A stretch of 64,000 nucleotides of DNA from Duganella sp. CF402 (GCF_900109645.1 NZ_FOBG01000001.1:3330262-3394261), one strand, 5' to 3'; shown: positions 1 to 8,448, numbered from the stretch's first letter. Notes: a model not told the origin generated them from the letters alone. Numbers and translations: made by a program.

Positions 1-761
1 AGCCGGCCAATGCGGTGGACTTCGCGCAGCAGGTTCAGGACCGCATCAACGCCGCCATCAAAGCCACCAGCAAAGTGATCGGCGATGCCGCGATCACCGG
101 CCAGGATGCTGGCGGCGCCTTGTGTGAACGGGCGCGCGCCTATTCCTGGCAAGGCAAGCACGCCGAGGCACTGAAGGACGCCAACAAAGCGCTGCAAGGA
201 CAAAACACCTCGCCGGACAAGCTGCTGTGCCGCGCGGAGGTCAACTTCGGCGCAGGCAATTTCAAGGAGAGCGCCGCCGACTACGCGCGCGCCACGGCAC
301 TGGGCGCCGGCGACGACGGTGTCTGGCTGCGCAAAGGCTGGGCCGATCTGTATCAGGGCAACAAGCCGGAAGCCCTGAGCGACTTCACGCGCGCCGGCAA
401 AGCCGCCGACGATCCGCTGCTGCGCATGCGCGCCCTGATCTGGCTGGCCATGAATGGCGCAGCCGTCGACGCGCCAGCCGCCGGCAGCAGCGACGTGCCG
501 CTGGCTGAAACCTGGCTGAGCGCCGCGCTGCACATGTTCAAAACCAGGCAGTCGGCCGAGCCGATGCTGCGCCAGGCCAGCCACGACGGCGTCAATGGAC
601 TGGAAGCACGCCTGACCGAAGCCTATTTCTACGCCGGTAAAGCCAGTGCGCTGGCGCAGGACAAAATGAAAGCGCGCGTTTACTTCCAGCGCGCGATTGA
701 GAAGGGTGCTGTCAGCAGCAGCTACTACCGGATGGCGGTGCTGGAACTGGCGCGCCTGTAA
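1..761 (+). CDS. TPR-repeat protein, 3' part (5' end outside window)
   Basis: The frame is open to the first base of the window, so this is the C-terminal part of a longer gene; the GTG at 15 is only the first possible start inside the window. The roughly 250 visible residues are mostly alpha-helical tetratricopeptide-type repeats: pairs of helices with the spacing of small and aromatic residues typical of TPRs (for example around ARAYSWQGKHAEALKDANKA and the following repeat). TPRs are protein-protein scaffolds, so the cellular role cannot be read from this part. The stop (759-761) lies 20 bases before the likely start of the next exported protein, suggesting co-transcription. Periplasmic or cytoplasmic location is unknown because the N-terminus is missing. 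Confidence 0.8.
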   Translation, partial: PANAVDFAQQVQDRINAAIKATSKVIGDAAITGQDAGGALCERARAYSWQGKHAEALKDANKALQGQNTSPDKLLCRAEVNFGAGNFKESAADYARATALGAGDDGVWLRKGWADLYQGNKPEALSDFTRAGKAADDPLLRMRALIWLAMNGAAVDAPAAGSSDVPLAETWLSAALHMFKTRQSAEPMLRQASHDGVNGLEARLTEAYFYAGKASALAQDKMKARVYFQRAIEKGAVSSSYYRMAVLELARL

Positions 762-781
762 TGATCATGAAGGGAATCACG

Positions 782-2017
782 ATGAACAAAATCGCTTCAC
801 CCCTGCTGCTGTGCGGCGCGCTGTCGCTGGCGTTTGCAGCCGGTGCGCAAACCGCCGCGCCCAGCGCCAACAGCCCGTTCATCGCCACCGCGCCGGCCGC
901 TCCGCTGCTACTGCCCGGCGTTGAGCAACTGGCGGCGGCCAGGCGCATGCTGCAGGCATTCGGCATGCCCGCCCTGCTGCGCCATCAGCTGGGACGAGCG
1001 CCCACCACCGATCCGGAAGTGGCGCAACTGCTGCAGCACATGAGCCGCAATGCGACCGACGCTGAAATCTGCGATACGTTTGCGCCGGCCTACGCCCGCT
1101 ACACCACCACGCAGCAGCTGGACCAGCTGACCGCCGCTTACAGCACGCCGCTGGGACGCCGCCAGGTGCAGGCGCTGCTGGCCAAAGCCGGGGTCGAAGG
1201 AGCCAAAGCGCAAATCTTCACGCCGGCGGAACAGGCGGAGATACGCGCTAGCGACCAACTGCCGGCCAACAAGATCTTCGAAGGCAAGCGAATCCAGATC
1301 GCCGCCGACATCACTGCGGCCACGCAGCGCTGGCGCGGCGCCTACCACGCCAGGCTTATGCGGCAAGCCACCACGCAAATGGCCGCGTTCCGCGAGGTGG
1401 TCTCCAGCCGCAAGCAGGATGATCCCGAGCCGAAGTTCAATTACCAGCGCACTGGGCTTGCCACCCTCGACCGCGCCATCATTGCCATGTCCGACCACCT
1501 GATCTCGGTCAGCAACGCCGGCGTTGCCATGAACCGGGACCTGATCAGCTACGGTGCGGAACACATGCTCGATAGTGACCGGCTGGTGTCGGCCAAGGGC
1601 ATTGCTGCCAGCAAGGCAGCGCTGGTCAAGACCGACGAGCGGGTCGAGCGCTACCTGCGCGCGCTCGACGGCCTGCAGGGCCTGTACCGCCAACGCCTGG
1701 CGGACATCATGAAAAACACCAGCACACCGGACGCGATGGACAAGGCCATTTCGAACGACTACGAACTGCTGCTGCGGCTCGGCGAAAACCAGCGCGCGCA
1801 AACGGAGCTGGCAGGACGCATACTCGATTTCGCCCAGTCCCGGCTGGGCAAGGTGCGCGTGGACCAGCAGCGCATGGTGTTTGAAGACGACGCCGACGTC
1901 CAGCTGTACAACACCCTGCTTGAGCAGCGGCGCAAGCTGCTGGCGGAATTCGCAGACATCACCAGGCGCCCGGCATCGGTGGCCTCCAGCGACCAGCCCA
2001 CCGCCGCTACGCGCTGA
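782..2017 (+). CDS. Exported protein of unknown function, DUF2059-like region
   Basis: The 411-residue product starts with a clear signal peptide: Met-Asn-Lys, then a hydrophobic core LLLCGALSLAFAAGAQ, with predicted cleavage near residue 23. The ATG at 782 is preferred over in-frame ATGs at 761 and 767 because it has a GAAGGGA ribosome-binding site six bases upstream and puts the signal peptide at the N-terminus. Residues about 85-145 (YTTTQQLDQLTAAYSTPLGR and surroundings) resemble the small helical DUF2059 type of periplasmic domain. The remainder is helical and charged with no motif I recognise. It follows a TPR gene on the same strand by 20 bases and is probably in its operon. Function unknown. 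Confidence 0.75.
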   Translation: MNKIASPLLLCGALSLAFAAGAQTAAPSANSPFIATAPAAPLLLPGVEQLAAARRMLQAFGMPALLRHQLGRAPTTDPEVAQLLQHMSRNATDAEICDTFAPAYARYTTTQQLDQLTAAYSTPLGRRQVQALLAKAGVEGAKAQIFTPAEQAEIRASDQLPANKIFEGKRIQIAADITAATQRWRGAYHARLMRQATTQMAAFREVVSSRKQDDPEPKFNYQRTGLATLDRAIIAMSDHLISVSNAGVAMNRDLISYGAEHMLDSDRLVSAKGIAASKAALVKTDERVERYLRALDGLQGLYRQRLADIMKNTSTPDAMDKAISNDYELLLRLGENQRAQTELAGRILDFAQSRLGKVRVDQQRMVFEDDADVQLYNTLLEQRRKLLAEFADITRRPASVASSDQPTAATR

Positions 2018-2018
2018 A

Positions 2019-3011
2019 TCAGCTGCGCTTGACGGTGGAGCCGCGCAGGATCAGCTGCGGCTCGATCATGGTGGTGGTCGGCGGCGCCTTGCCGTCGATG
2101 GTGGCGATCAGTTTTTCCATCGCCACCGCGCCCATGCGTTCGCTCTGCAGGTCGACCGTGGTTAAAGGCGGAGAAGTGTATAAACCGTATTGAATATTAT
2201 CGAAGCCGGCCACCGACATGTCTTCCGGCAGCTTGAAGCCCAGCGTCTGCGCGGCTTTCATGAAGCCCAGCGCCATCAGGTCGTTGTAGCAGATCAGCGC
2301 ATCCGGATGCTCGGCGCCCAGCATGATCGACGAGCAGACACGTTCGCCCTCGGCCGACGTCGGCGCTTCGCCTTCGTAGACGGTCAGCTCCAGCCCCTGC
2401 GCCGCCAGACATTCGCGGATGCCGCCCAGGCGCTCTTCATCGCGGCGCGAACGCGGGAAGCTCAGGTAGGCGATGCGCTTGTGCCCCAGCGACACCAGGT
2501 GGCGCGTCAGCATGTAGGCGCCGCGATGGTCGTCGCTGATCACCCAAGGGATTTCCAGCCGGTTCAGGCGGCCGAAGAACACCAGCGGCTTGCCCAGCTC
2601 CGTCATCCAGTCCATTTCGGATTCCAGCATGCGCGAGAACACAATCATGCCGTCGACGCGGCGGCTCAGCGCTTCCAGCAGCGGGCGTTCGCGGCCCGGA
2701 TTCTCTTCGGTGTCGACCAGCAGCAGCGTGTAGCCGTGCGCCAGCGCCACGCGGTTGGCGCCCTTGACGATGCTGGTGAAGTGCGGATTGCTCACATCCA
2801 GCACCGACAGGCCGATGCTCTTGGTGCGGCCGGTGATCATGGACGCGGCCAGCGGGTTGGAACGGTAGCCCAGTTTCGCAATCACTTCCGTGATGGTCGC
2901 TTCTACGGCTGGCGAGAATCGCTGCGCGCCGTTGACGAACTTGGAGACGGTGGCGGTAGACACGCCGGCAGCGGCGGCCACGTCACGGATGGTTGCTACG
3001 TTTTTTTTCAT
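2019..3011 (-). CDS. LacI/GalR-family transcriptional regulator
   Basis: This 330-residue repressor-type regulator has an N-terminal LacI helix-turn-helix at residues about 5-25 (TIRDVAAAAGVSTATVSKF) and a hinge (YRSNPLAASM). The rest is a periplasmic-binding-protein-like sugar-sensing domain, including the family signature SVAGFDNIQYG. The ATG at 3011 is preferred: a TTG at 3032 would add seven residues before a normal family N-terminus. It lies 72 bases downstream of the mutarotase gene on the same strand, behind two MFS transporters, so it probably controls that uptake cluster. A degenerate LacI-type palindrome (half-site TGTAAGCG) lies just upstream of the gene at about 3027-3042 and may be an autoregulatory operator. 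The ligand is unknown; a hexose or uronate is an inference from the neighbours. Confidence 0.93.
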   Translation of the reverse strand: MKKNVATIRDVAAAAGVSTATVSKFVNGAQRFSPAVEATITEVIAKLGYRSNPLAASMITGRTKSIGLSVLDVSNPHFTSIVKGANRVALAHGYTLLLVDTEENPGRERPLLEALSRRVDGMIVFSRMLESEMDWMTELGKPLVFFGRLNRLEIPWVISDDHRGAYMLTRHLVSLGHKRIAYLSFPRSRRDEERLGGIRECLAAQGLELTVYEGEAPTSAEGERVCSSIMLGAEHPDALICYNDLMALGFMKAAQTLGFKLPEDMSVAGFDNIQYGLYTSPPLTTVDLQSERMGAVAMEKLIATIDGKAPPTTTMIEPQLILRGSTVKRS

Positions 3012-3082
3012 GTTGAGACGGTTGGAATGCAAAGGCGCTTACAGCACCAAAGCGGCCATCTTATCATGAGGACATCAGGTGT

Positions 3083-4153
3083 CTAGTCGGCTGCAAAGCG
3101 GAAGCTGGTCATGGAGCGGAACACCTGCCCCGGATACAACGCCGTGGTTGGGAAGTTGGCGTGGTTGGGGCTATCCGGCAAGTGCTGGGTTTCAAACGCG
3201 AAGGCGCCGTAGCGCTGGTAGGCCACGCCTTCGCTGCCGGTCTCGCTGCCGTCAAAGCCGTTGACGGTGTACAGCTGGACCGATGGCTCGCTGGTGCCGA
3301 CTTCCATGCGGATGCCGCCGCCGTGCACCACGGCGACCGGAGCATACGCCCCGGCCGGCTTGGTCAACAGCAGGCTGTGGTCATAGCCGCCGGCCACCGA
3401 CGGCAGGCGCGCGTGCACGCTGGCGGCACGACGGAAGTCGAACGGCGTGCCGCTCACGTCCAGCATCGCACCGGTGGGGATGCGCATGGCGTCGGTCTCG
3501 AGATAGCGGTCCGCAGCGATCTGGAAGCGATGGCCCTGCAGCGTATTGGCTGCGGCGCCGGCCAGGTTGAAGTAAACGTGGTTGGTCAGGTTGAGTACCG
3601 TCGGCGCGCTGGTGGTGGCCTGATACTCGATGCGGAATTCGTCGCGCTGGCGCAGCAGGCGATACGTCACGGTGACGTCCATCGCGCCGGGGAAATTCTG
3701 GTCGCCGTCTGGACTGTGCAGACGGTAGATGGAGCCGATCGATTCCTTGTCGGCGAAGTCCTGACGCTTCCACACACGCTTGTCGTAGGGATCGGGATCG
3801 CCATGCAGCGCCGTGCCACGGCTGTTGGTCGCCAGCTGCACGGTCTTGCCGTCCAGCGTGTAGCGTCCTCCCGCGATACGGCCGGCGTAGCGGCCGATGA
3901 TGGCGCCGTAGCGGCCGCGCGTTTTTTCAAACGCGGCCAGATCGGGCAGCGACAGGATCACGTTGCGTCCGGCTACCTGCGCTTGCACCAGCGTGGCGCC
4001 GTAGTCGATATACGCCAGCTTCATGCCGCGCGCATTTTCCAGTGTCACCTTTTCCACCGGCTGGCCGGCTTGCGTCACGCCGTACGCTTCCACGCGGATG
4101 CCCGCGTGGGCGGAAGCGGCGGCCAGCAGCGCGGCCAGAAGTAAGAGGCGCAT
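3083..4153 (-). CDS. galM: Aldose 1-epimerase (mutarotase), exported
   Basis: The 356-residue protein carries a short signal peptide (MRLLLLAALLAAASAHA), so it should act in the periplasm, interconverting alpha and beta anomers of a hexose before uptake. Family landmarks are visible: the substrate-binding histidine in GTALHGDPDPYDKR, the NLTNHVYFNLAG block with the second catalytic histidine, and the C-terminal ETQHLPDSPNHANFP block carrying the catalytic glutamate. Its ATG overlaps the stop of the upstream MFS gene (TGATG), so the two are translationally coupled. The pairing with a sugar-acid type MFS and a LacI regulator supports a carbohydrate uptake role. The longer upstream reading frame is only the shadow of the transporter gene. 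Confidence 0.93.
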   Translation of the reverse strand: MRLLLLAALLAAASAHAGIRVEAYGVTQAGQPVEKVTLENARGMKLAYIDYGATLVQAQVAGRNVILSLPDLAAFEKTRGRYGAIIGRYAGRIAGGRYTLDGKTVQLATNSRGTALHGDPDPYDKRVWKRQDFADKESIGSIYRLHSPDGDQNFPGAMDVTVTYRLLRQRDEFRIEYQATTSAPTVLNLTNHVYFNLAGAAANTLQGHRFQIAADRYLETDAMRIPTGAMLDVSGTPFDFRRAASVHARLPSVAGGYDHSLLLTKPAGAYAPVAVVHGGGIRMEVGTSEPSVQLYTVNGFDGSETGSEGVAYQRYGAFAFETQHLPDSPNHANFPTTALYPGQVFRSMTSFRFAAD

Positions 4154-5547
4154 CACAGGTCGGTGATTTCCTTGTGGCGCGGCACCAGCGCCTTCATCAC
4201 GATCCACGCGGCCAGGTATGCCAGCGCGCAGATGCCGAACATGATCATGTAGCCGGTGTGGATATCGTTGACGGTCTTGTAGTAGTCGAACACCCAGCCA
4301 CCGAGCTTGGTCAGCAGCACGCCGCCCAAGCCGCCGGCCATGCCGCCGATGCCGATCACCGAGGCCACCGATTTTTGCGGGAACATGTCGGACACGGTGG
4401 TGAAGATGTTCGCCGACCAGGCCTGGTGCGCCGAGGCGCCGACGCCGATCAGCAGCACTGGAATCCAGTAGCTGATCGCGCCCAGCGGCTGCGCCAGCAG
4501 CACCACCAGCGGGAAGAAGGCGATCATCAGCATGGCTTTCATGCGGCCGTCGTACGGCGCATAGCCGCGCGCCATGAAGTAGCTCGGGAACCAGCCGCCG
4601 CCGATGGAGCCGATCATGGTCATGCTGTACAACACGGCCAGCGGAATCACAATCGCTTCGCCCTTCATGCCGTACTGCGCCGACAGGTAGGTCGGCAGCC
4701 AGAACAGGAAGAACCACCACACGCCGTCGGTCATGAATTTGCCGAAGGCGAAGGCCCAGGTCTGGCGATATTTGAGCAGCTGGAACCACGATACTTTCTT
4801 CGCCGGCTCGCCCTCAACGGCGGCCACCGGGACCGGCGCGTCGCTGCGGATGTAGGCCAGTTCGGCGGCCGACAGGCGCGCTTGCTTTTCCGGTTTGTCG
4901 TACAGCCACAGCCACACGCTCATCCAGATAAAGCCCAGCATGCCGATCATGATGAAGGCCGCTTGCCAGCCCCAGATCGCGGCCAGCACCGGCACCGAGA
5001 TCGGCGCCAGGATGGCGCCGACGTTGGCGCCGGAGTTGAAGATGCCGGTGGCGAAGGAGCGTTCTTTTTTCGGGAAGTACTCGGCGGTGGCCTTGATGGC
5101 GGCCGGGAAGTTGCCGGCCTCGCCCACCGCCAGCACCGCGCGCGAAATCATGAAGCCGACGATGGACGGCACCGCCGCCACGCCGAACAGTCCAAGCACA
5201 CCGGCAGCGGCGACGCCCACCGGCACCGAGGCCGCGTGCAGCAACGCGCCCAGCGACCAGACGGTGATCGCCACCACGTAGGCGGCCTTGGTGCCGATCT
5301 TGTCGACCACGCGGCCGGCAAACAGCATCGAGATCGCGTACACGAACTGGAAGGCGGCGGCGATGTTGGCGTAATCGGTGTTACTCCAGCCGAATTCCAC
5401 CGACAGGGCCGGCGCCAGCAGGCTCAGGACCTGACGGTCCAGGTAGTTGACGGTGGTGGCAAAAAACAACAGGGCGCAGATGGTCCAGCGGTATTTACCG
5501 ACGGATTGGGCCACCGCTTGCGCATTGACAGGCTCGCTCAGGTTCAT
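4153..5547 (-). CDS. MFS transporter, anion:cation symporter (hexuronate/glucarate-like)
   Basis: A 464-residue inner-membrane transporter with about twelve hydrophobic segments. Features of the ACS (hexuronate, glucarate, tartrate) branch of MFS are visible: the first-helix motif TVNYLDRQVLSLLAP, the block ISRAVLAVGEAGNFPAAIKA in place of the usual motif, and a long cytoplasmic loop in the middle (residues about 215-250). The ATG at 5547 is chosen because earlier codons encode a polar, histidine-rich stretch not seen in the family. Substrate is inferred to be a sugar or sugar acid taken up with protons. It is coupled to galM downstream and has an inverted-repeat promoter region upstream (5576-5685). 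Confidence 0.9.
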   Translation of the reverse strand: MNLSEPVNAQAVAQSVGKYRWTICALLFFATTVNYLDRQVLSLLAPALSVEFGWSNTDYANIAAAFQFVYAISMLFAGRVVDKIGTKAAYVVAITVWSLGALLHAASVPVGVAAAGVLGLFGVAAVPSIVGFMISRAVLAVGEAGNFPAAIKATAEYFPKKERSFATGIFNSGANVGAILAPISVPVLAAIWGWQAAFIMIGMLGFIWMSVWLWLYDKPEKQARLSAAELAYIRSDAPVPVAAVEGEPAKKVSWFQLLKYRQTWAFAFGKFMTDGVWWFFLFWLPTYLSAQYGMKGEAIVIPLAVLYSMTMIGSIGGGWFPSYFMARGYAPYDGRMKAMLMIAFFPLVVLLAQPLGAISYWIPVLLIGVGASAHQAWSANIFTTVSDMFPQKSVASVIGIGGMAGGLGGVLLTKLGGWVFDYYKTVNDIHTGYMIMFGICALAYLAAWIVMKALVPRHKEITDL

Positions 5548-5575
5548 GGCATCACTTATTGTGTGTTTATGGTGA

Positions 5576-5600
5576 TGATCTCTCGGTCTCCACGAGATCA
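5576..5600. repeat. Short inverted repeat upstream of the ACS-type transporter
   Basis: TGATCTC at 5576-5582 is repeated inverted as GAGATCA at 5594-5600, extending one more base on each side, with an 11-base spacer. It sits 29 bases upstream of the transporter start, so it is either an operator half or a leader hairpin. Read directly from the sequence; function is inferred. Confidence 0.4.
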
Positions 5601-5615
5601 TGCTTTAGTCGTATG

Positions 5616-5685
5616 TCATCGTACAACCATAAAACGGAGGGAGCAAGCAAAATCATGTGCTTACTCACCGACCGTTGTACGATGA
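5616..5685. promoter_or_regulatory. Perfect 12-bp inverted repeat, probable operator pair
   Basis: TCATCGTACAAC at 5616-5627 and its exact reverse complement GTTGTACGATGA at 5674-5685 are separated by 46 bases. They lie in the 150-base gap between two MFS genes and upstream of the ACS-transporter/galM/lacI genes. Each arm has a GTAC core. Two sites spaced this way around a promoter are typical of a repressor acting through a loop. It does not look like a LacI-type centre, so the adjacent LacI regulator may not be the one that binds here; a GntR-type regulator is an alternative. Confidence 0.5.
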
Positions 5686-5697
5686 CTAGGGTAGACC

Positions 5698-6957
5698 TTA
5701 CTTCGTCTTTACCAAAAGCAATGCAATCAGGCTGATCAGCGCGGCGCCCGACAGGTAGTAGCCCACGTACTGCAGGCCGAGGTTGGTCGCCAGCCAGGTG
5801 GCGGCGTACGGCGCCAGCGAGGCGCCCAGGATGCCAGCCAGGTTGAAGGTCAGCGAGGCGCCGGTGTAACGCACTTCGGCCGGGAACAGCTCGGACAGGA
5901 TGGTGCCCAGCGGGCCGTAGGTCATACCCATCAGGCCCAGGCCCAGCGACAGGAAGAAGGTGACTTGGGTGGCGTCGCCGGAACCGAACAGCGGCGCCAT
6001 CGTCAGGCCGAACACGGCAATCGCAGCCGAGACCCAGATCAGGGTGGTGCGGCGGCCCTTGCGGTCGGCCCATATGGCCGAGAACGGAATCGTCAACGCG
6101 AAGAACAGCACCGCGAACAGTTGCAGGATCAGGAAGTCCTTGCGCGAGAATTTCAGCGCGCTGGTGCCCCAGCTCAGCGCGAACACCGTCATCAGGTAGA
6201 ACAGCACGAAGGTGGCCAGCGCGATCAGCGTGCCCAGCACCAGCACGCGGCGATGGTCGCGCCACACTGTCAGCACCGGCACCTTGACGCGCTCGTTCTT
6301 GTCGAGCACTTTCTGGAAGTCCGGCGTCTCATGGATTTTCAGGCGGATGTACAGGCCGACAATCACCAGCAGCGAGCTGGCCAGGAACGGGATGCGCCAG
6401 CCGTAGCTGAAGAACTCGGCATCGCTCAGCACCTGGCTCAGCAGCAGGAAGATGCCGCCCGACAGGAAGAAGCCGATCGGCGCGCCCAGCTGCGGGAACA
6501 TGCCGTACCAGGCGCGCTTGCCCGGCGGCGCATTCTCGGTGGCCAGCAGCACCGCCCCGCCCCACTCGCCGCCCAGGCCCAGGCCCTGGCCAAAGCGGCA
6601 CAGCGCCAGCAGGGCCGGCGCCAGCGTGCCGATCGAAGCATAGGTCGGCAGCAGGCCGATCACCACGGTGGAGACACCCATCGTCAGCAGCGCCGCCACC
6701 AGCGTGGCCTTGCGGCCGATACGGTCGCCGAAGTGGCCGAACACGGCCGAGCCCACCGGACGGGCAAAGAACGCAATGGCAAAGGTGGCCAGCGATTGCA
6801 GGGTGGCGGCAGCGGGATCGCTGGCTGGGAAGAACAGCTTGGGGAACACCAGCACGGCAGCGGTGGCGTAGATGTAGAAGTCGAAGAACTCGATCGTGGT
6901 GCCGATCAGGCTGGCAAACAAGACGGTGGCCGCCGAATTGGTCTTGGGCTGACTCAT
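5698..6957 (-). CDS. MFS transporter, metabolite:H+ symporter (MHS) family
   Basis: A 419-residue inner-membrane protein of the MHS branch (shikimate, proline/betaine, dicarboxylate permeases). The N-terminal signature IGTTIEFFDFYIYATAA, the loop motif RPVGSAVFGHFGDRIGRKAT and the GLGLGGEWGGAVLLATENAP segment are diagnostic of that family. The ATG at 6957 has AGGAG eight bases upstream and gives the usual short cytoplasmic N-terminus. About twelve hydrophobic segments follow. The substrate is probably an organic acid or osmolyte; it cannot be read from sequence. It is the first gene of the minus-strand cluster and is separated from the next transporter by a 150-base regulatory gap. Confidence 0.92.
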   Translation of the reverse strand: MSQPKTNSAATVLFASLIGTTIEFFDFYIYATAAVLVFPKLFFPASDPAAATLQSLATFAIAFFARPVGSAVFGHFGDRIGRKATLVAALLTMGVSTVVIGLLPTYASIGTLAPALLALCRFGQGLGLGGEWGGAVLLATENAPPGKRAWYGMFPQLGAPIGFFLSGGIFLLLSQVLSDAEFFSYGWRIPFLASSLLVIVGLYIRLKIHETPDFQKVLDKNERVKVPVLTVWRDHRRVLVLGTLIALATFVLFYLMTVFALSWGTSALKFSRKDFLILQLFAVLFFALTIPFSAIWADRKGRRTTLIWVSAAIAVFGLTMAPLFGSGDATQVTFFLSLGLGLMGMTYGPLGTILSELFPAEVRYTGASLTFNLAGILGASLAPYAATWLATNLGLQYVGYYLSGAALISLIALLLVKTK

Positions 6958-6976
6958 GCTGGACGCTCCTGCTGAT

Positions 6977-7006
6977 TGTGGTGTGCGGGCCATCATACAC
7001 ACCACA
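6977..7006. promoter_or_regulatory. 9-bp inverted repeat in the MHS-transporter leader
   Basis: TGTGGTGTG at 6977-6985 and CACACCACA at 6998-7006 are perfect inverted copies with a 12-base spacer, about 20-50 bases upstream of the transporter ATG. This is the size and spacing of a dimeric repressor operator or a leader hairpin. Seen directly; regulator unknown. Confidence 0.4.
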
Positions 7007-7027
7007 TTGCCGGATTGCCAAGCTTGG

Positions 7028-7348
7028 TTAGTGGTCTATTTGCGCCAGCGCGGCCGAAATGTCGTCTGCTTTCAACGGCCGCACCAGCCGCGCCACCTCC
7101 TGGCCGTCGCGCAGGAAGATCAGGGTCGGCCACAGCTTGACCCGGTACGAACGGCCCAGTGGCCGGCCCGGGCCGTCCTCGACCTTATAGTGGGCCACGC
7201 TGTCGCGGCCGGCAAAAGCCTCGGCCAGCGGCGCCTGCGCCGCCATGCAGTGGCCGCACCAGTTGGCGCCGAACTCCAGCAGCACCGCACCGGCCAGCGC
7301 GTCGACCTCGGCGCGCGGCGGCGCTTCGGGAATGTAGCGTGTCTTCAT
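7028..7348 (-). CDS. Thioredoxin-family protein with WCGHC active site
   Basis: A 106-residue single thioredoxin fold with no signal peptide, so apparently cytoplasmic. The redox motif is at residues 30-34 and reads WCGHC, the dipeptide of protein disulfide isomerases, not the WCGPC of classical thioredoxins; this usually gives a more oxidising couple. The cis-proline region is KLWPTLIFLRDGQEVAR. Start: the ATG at 7348 overlaps the stop of the upstream ChaN-like gene (ATGA) and has AGGTAAAG just upstream, so translation is coupled. The genetic link to a haem-binding-type lipoprotein suggests they serve the same process, but that is inference. Confidence 0.88.
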   Translation of the reverse strand: MKTRYIPEAPPRAEVDALAGAVLLEFGANWCGHCMAAQAPLAEAFAGRDSVAHYKVEDGPGRPLGRSYRVKLWPTLIFLRDGQEVARLVRPLKADDISAALAQIDH

Positions 7349-8214
7349 TTCTTTACCTGTTTGCATGGATCGTCGCGGGTTTGCGGCGCCAGCAACTGGG
7401 TGCTGTCGTAGCGGCCGGCGTCCTCGCGGTTCTCGACAAAGCCGACGCTGCGCACGGTCAGCGCCGGCGTCACCTGCCTGAGCCAGTAGCCGACGCCGAC
7501 ATCCTTGCGCACGTGGCCGTTACCGGCGATCAGCACCACGTCTTTCGGCTGCTGCTCACGGATGATACGCGCCATCCAGATATCGCGCGCCACTTGTGCG
7601 TTGACCATGCCGCCGACCATCATCTCCGGCAGCATATTGCAATGGCCGGCGACGATTTCCTGCTGCTGGGCGGCGGCCAGCGCGGCCGGCAGCGGCTGGT
7701 CCAGTTTGTAATCCTTGACGCCCTGCGGGTCGAAGCTGGACGCCACGCCGTCACGCACCACGCGCGAGGCGTCGGCGCGCGACAGGTTGCCTGCCACCAG
7801 CGGCAGCTGGTAGGTGAGCGCCAACTGGATCAGCGGGTAATACAGTTGCCAATCCCAGCGGCCGCCGCCGGCCACGCGGATCAGGCACTGGGCGTCCAGG
7901 CAGCCTTTTTGCCCTTTGGTCAGCAGATCCTGGTTTTCGCGGTCGAACTGTTCCATCACGATCACCGGGCGCCAACCGGCCTCCACGCGCTGACGCAACA
8001 GCTCGTAGCGCAGCCGGTGGCCCTGGGCGTTGTCATGCACCTCGCCCAGCAGCAGCACCTGCGGATTGCCCGCCTCCAGCAGGCCGGGGGCCGGCGTGGC
8101 GGCCGGTTTGCCGCTGCTGGCACAGCCGGCAGCCAGCACAGCAGTAGCGAGCGCCGCCGTCAATCGAATTCTGGTCCTATATGTGGAAACGATCTGATTC
8201 GCGAAAGTGTGCAT
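7345..8214 (-). CDS. ChaN-family (DUF399) lipoprotein
   Basis: A 289-residue lipoprotein. Residues 1-30 form a basic start and hydrophobic stretch ending in a lipobox (LAAGC), with Cys31 as the expected lipidated residue. Downstream is the ChaN/DUF399 domain: LLLGEVHDNAQGHRLR near residue 53, VIVMEQFDRE near 85, and the C-terminal VVLIAGNGHVRKDVGVGYWL block. Characterised ChaN proteins bind haem as cofacial pairs and are tied to haem-iron uptake; whether this one does is unproven. It is the first gene of a two-gene operon with the thioredoxin-like gene. The gene just upstream is divergent. Confidence 0.88.
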   Translation of the reverse strand: MHTFANQIVSTYRTRIRLTAALATAVLAAGCASSGKPAATPAPGLLEAGNPQVLLLGEVHDNAQGHRLRYELLRQRVEAGWRPVIVMEQFDRENQDLLTKGQKGCLDAQCLIRVAGGGRWDWQLYYPLIQLALTYQLPLVAGNLSRADASRVVRDGVASSFDPQGVKDYKLDQPLPAALAAAQQQEIVAGHCNMLPEMMVGGMVNAQVARDIWMARIIREQQPKDVVLIAGNGHVRKDVGVGYWLRQVTPALTVRSVGFVENREDAGRYDSTQLLAPQTRDDPCKQVKK

Positions 8215-8351
8215 AGAATTGTGTTGTTGGCAGTTTGAATATCATCTGCGCCACTGGCAAACTGCCGGCGGGTGTTGTTGCGGCGCAAAATTACGTTGTC
8301 ACCAAAGAAAAAGAGATGGCAAATTATTACTTAGTGTGATTTAATATCGGA

Positions 8352-8381
8352 ACGGAAGCAAGTCTCAGGTAGCTGCTCCGT
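8352..8381. other. Stem-loop in the leader of the PEP-CTERM gene
   Basis: ACGGAAGCA (8352-8360) can pair with TGCTCCGT (8374-8381) leaving one bulged A and a 13-base loop, in the 234-base gap between the divergent ChaN-like and PEP-CTERM genes. It lies about 70 bases before the PEP-CTERM start, so it may be an RNA leader structure. I could not match it to a known riboswitch. The rest of the gap is AT-richer than its surroundings and presumably carries both promoters. Confidence 0.3.
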
Positions 8382-8448
8382 GAGTTTATAGTTTACGCAT
8401 TAAACCGGCCTTAACATCCTGTCCCAAAAAAGAATGCAGGAGTAAATC

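Noticed and set aside
4042..5685. A 547-codon plus-strand frame opposite the ACS transporter
   Set aside because: Composition (His, Arg, Gln, Gly) is typical of the antisense of a membrane protein; it has no start signal or motif.
8230..8340. Sigma-54 (-24/-12) promoter for the PEP-CTERM gene
   Set aside because: TGGCA occurs twice, but no TTGC follows at the required spacing.
8352..8400. Cyclic-di-GMP or other riboswitch before the PEP-CTERM gene
   Set aside because: The hairpin does not match the conserved core of the GEMM riboswitches or other classes I know.
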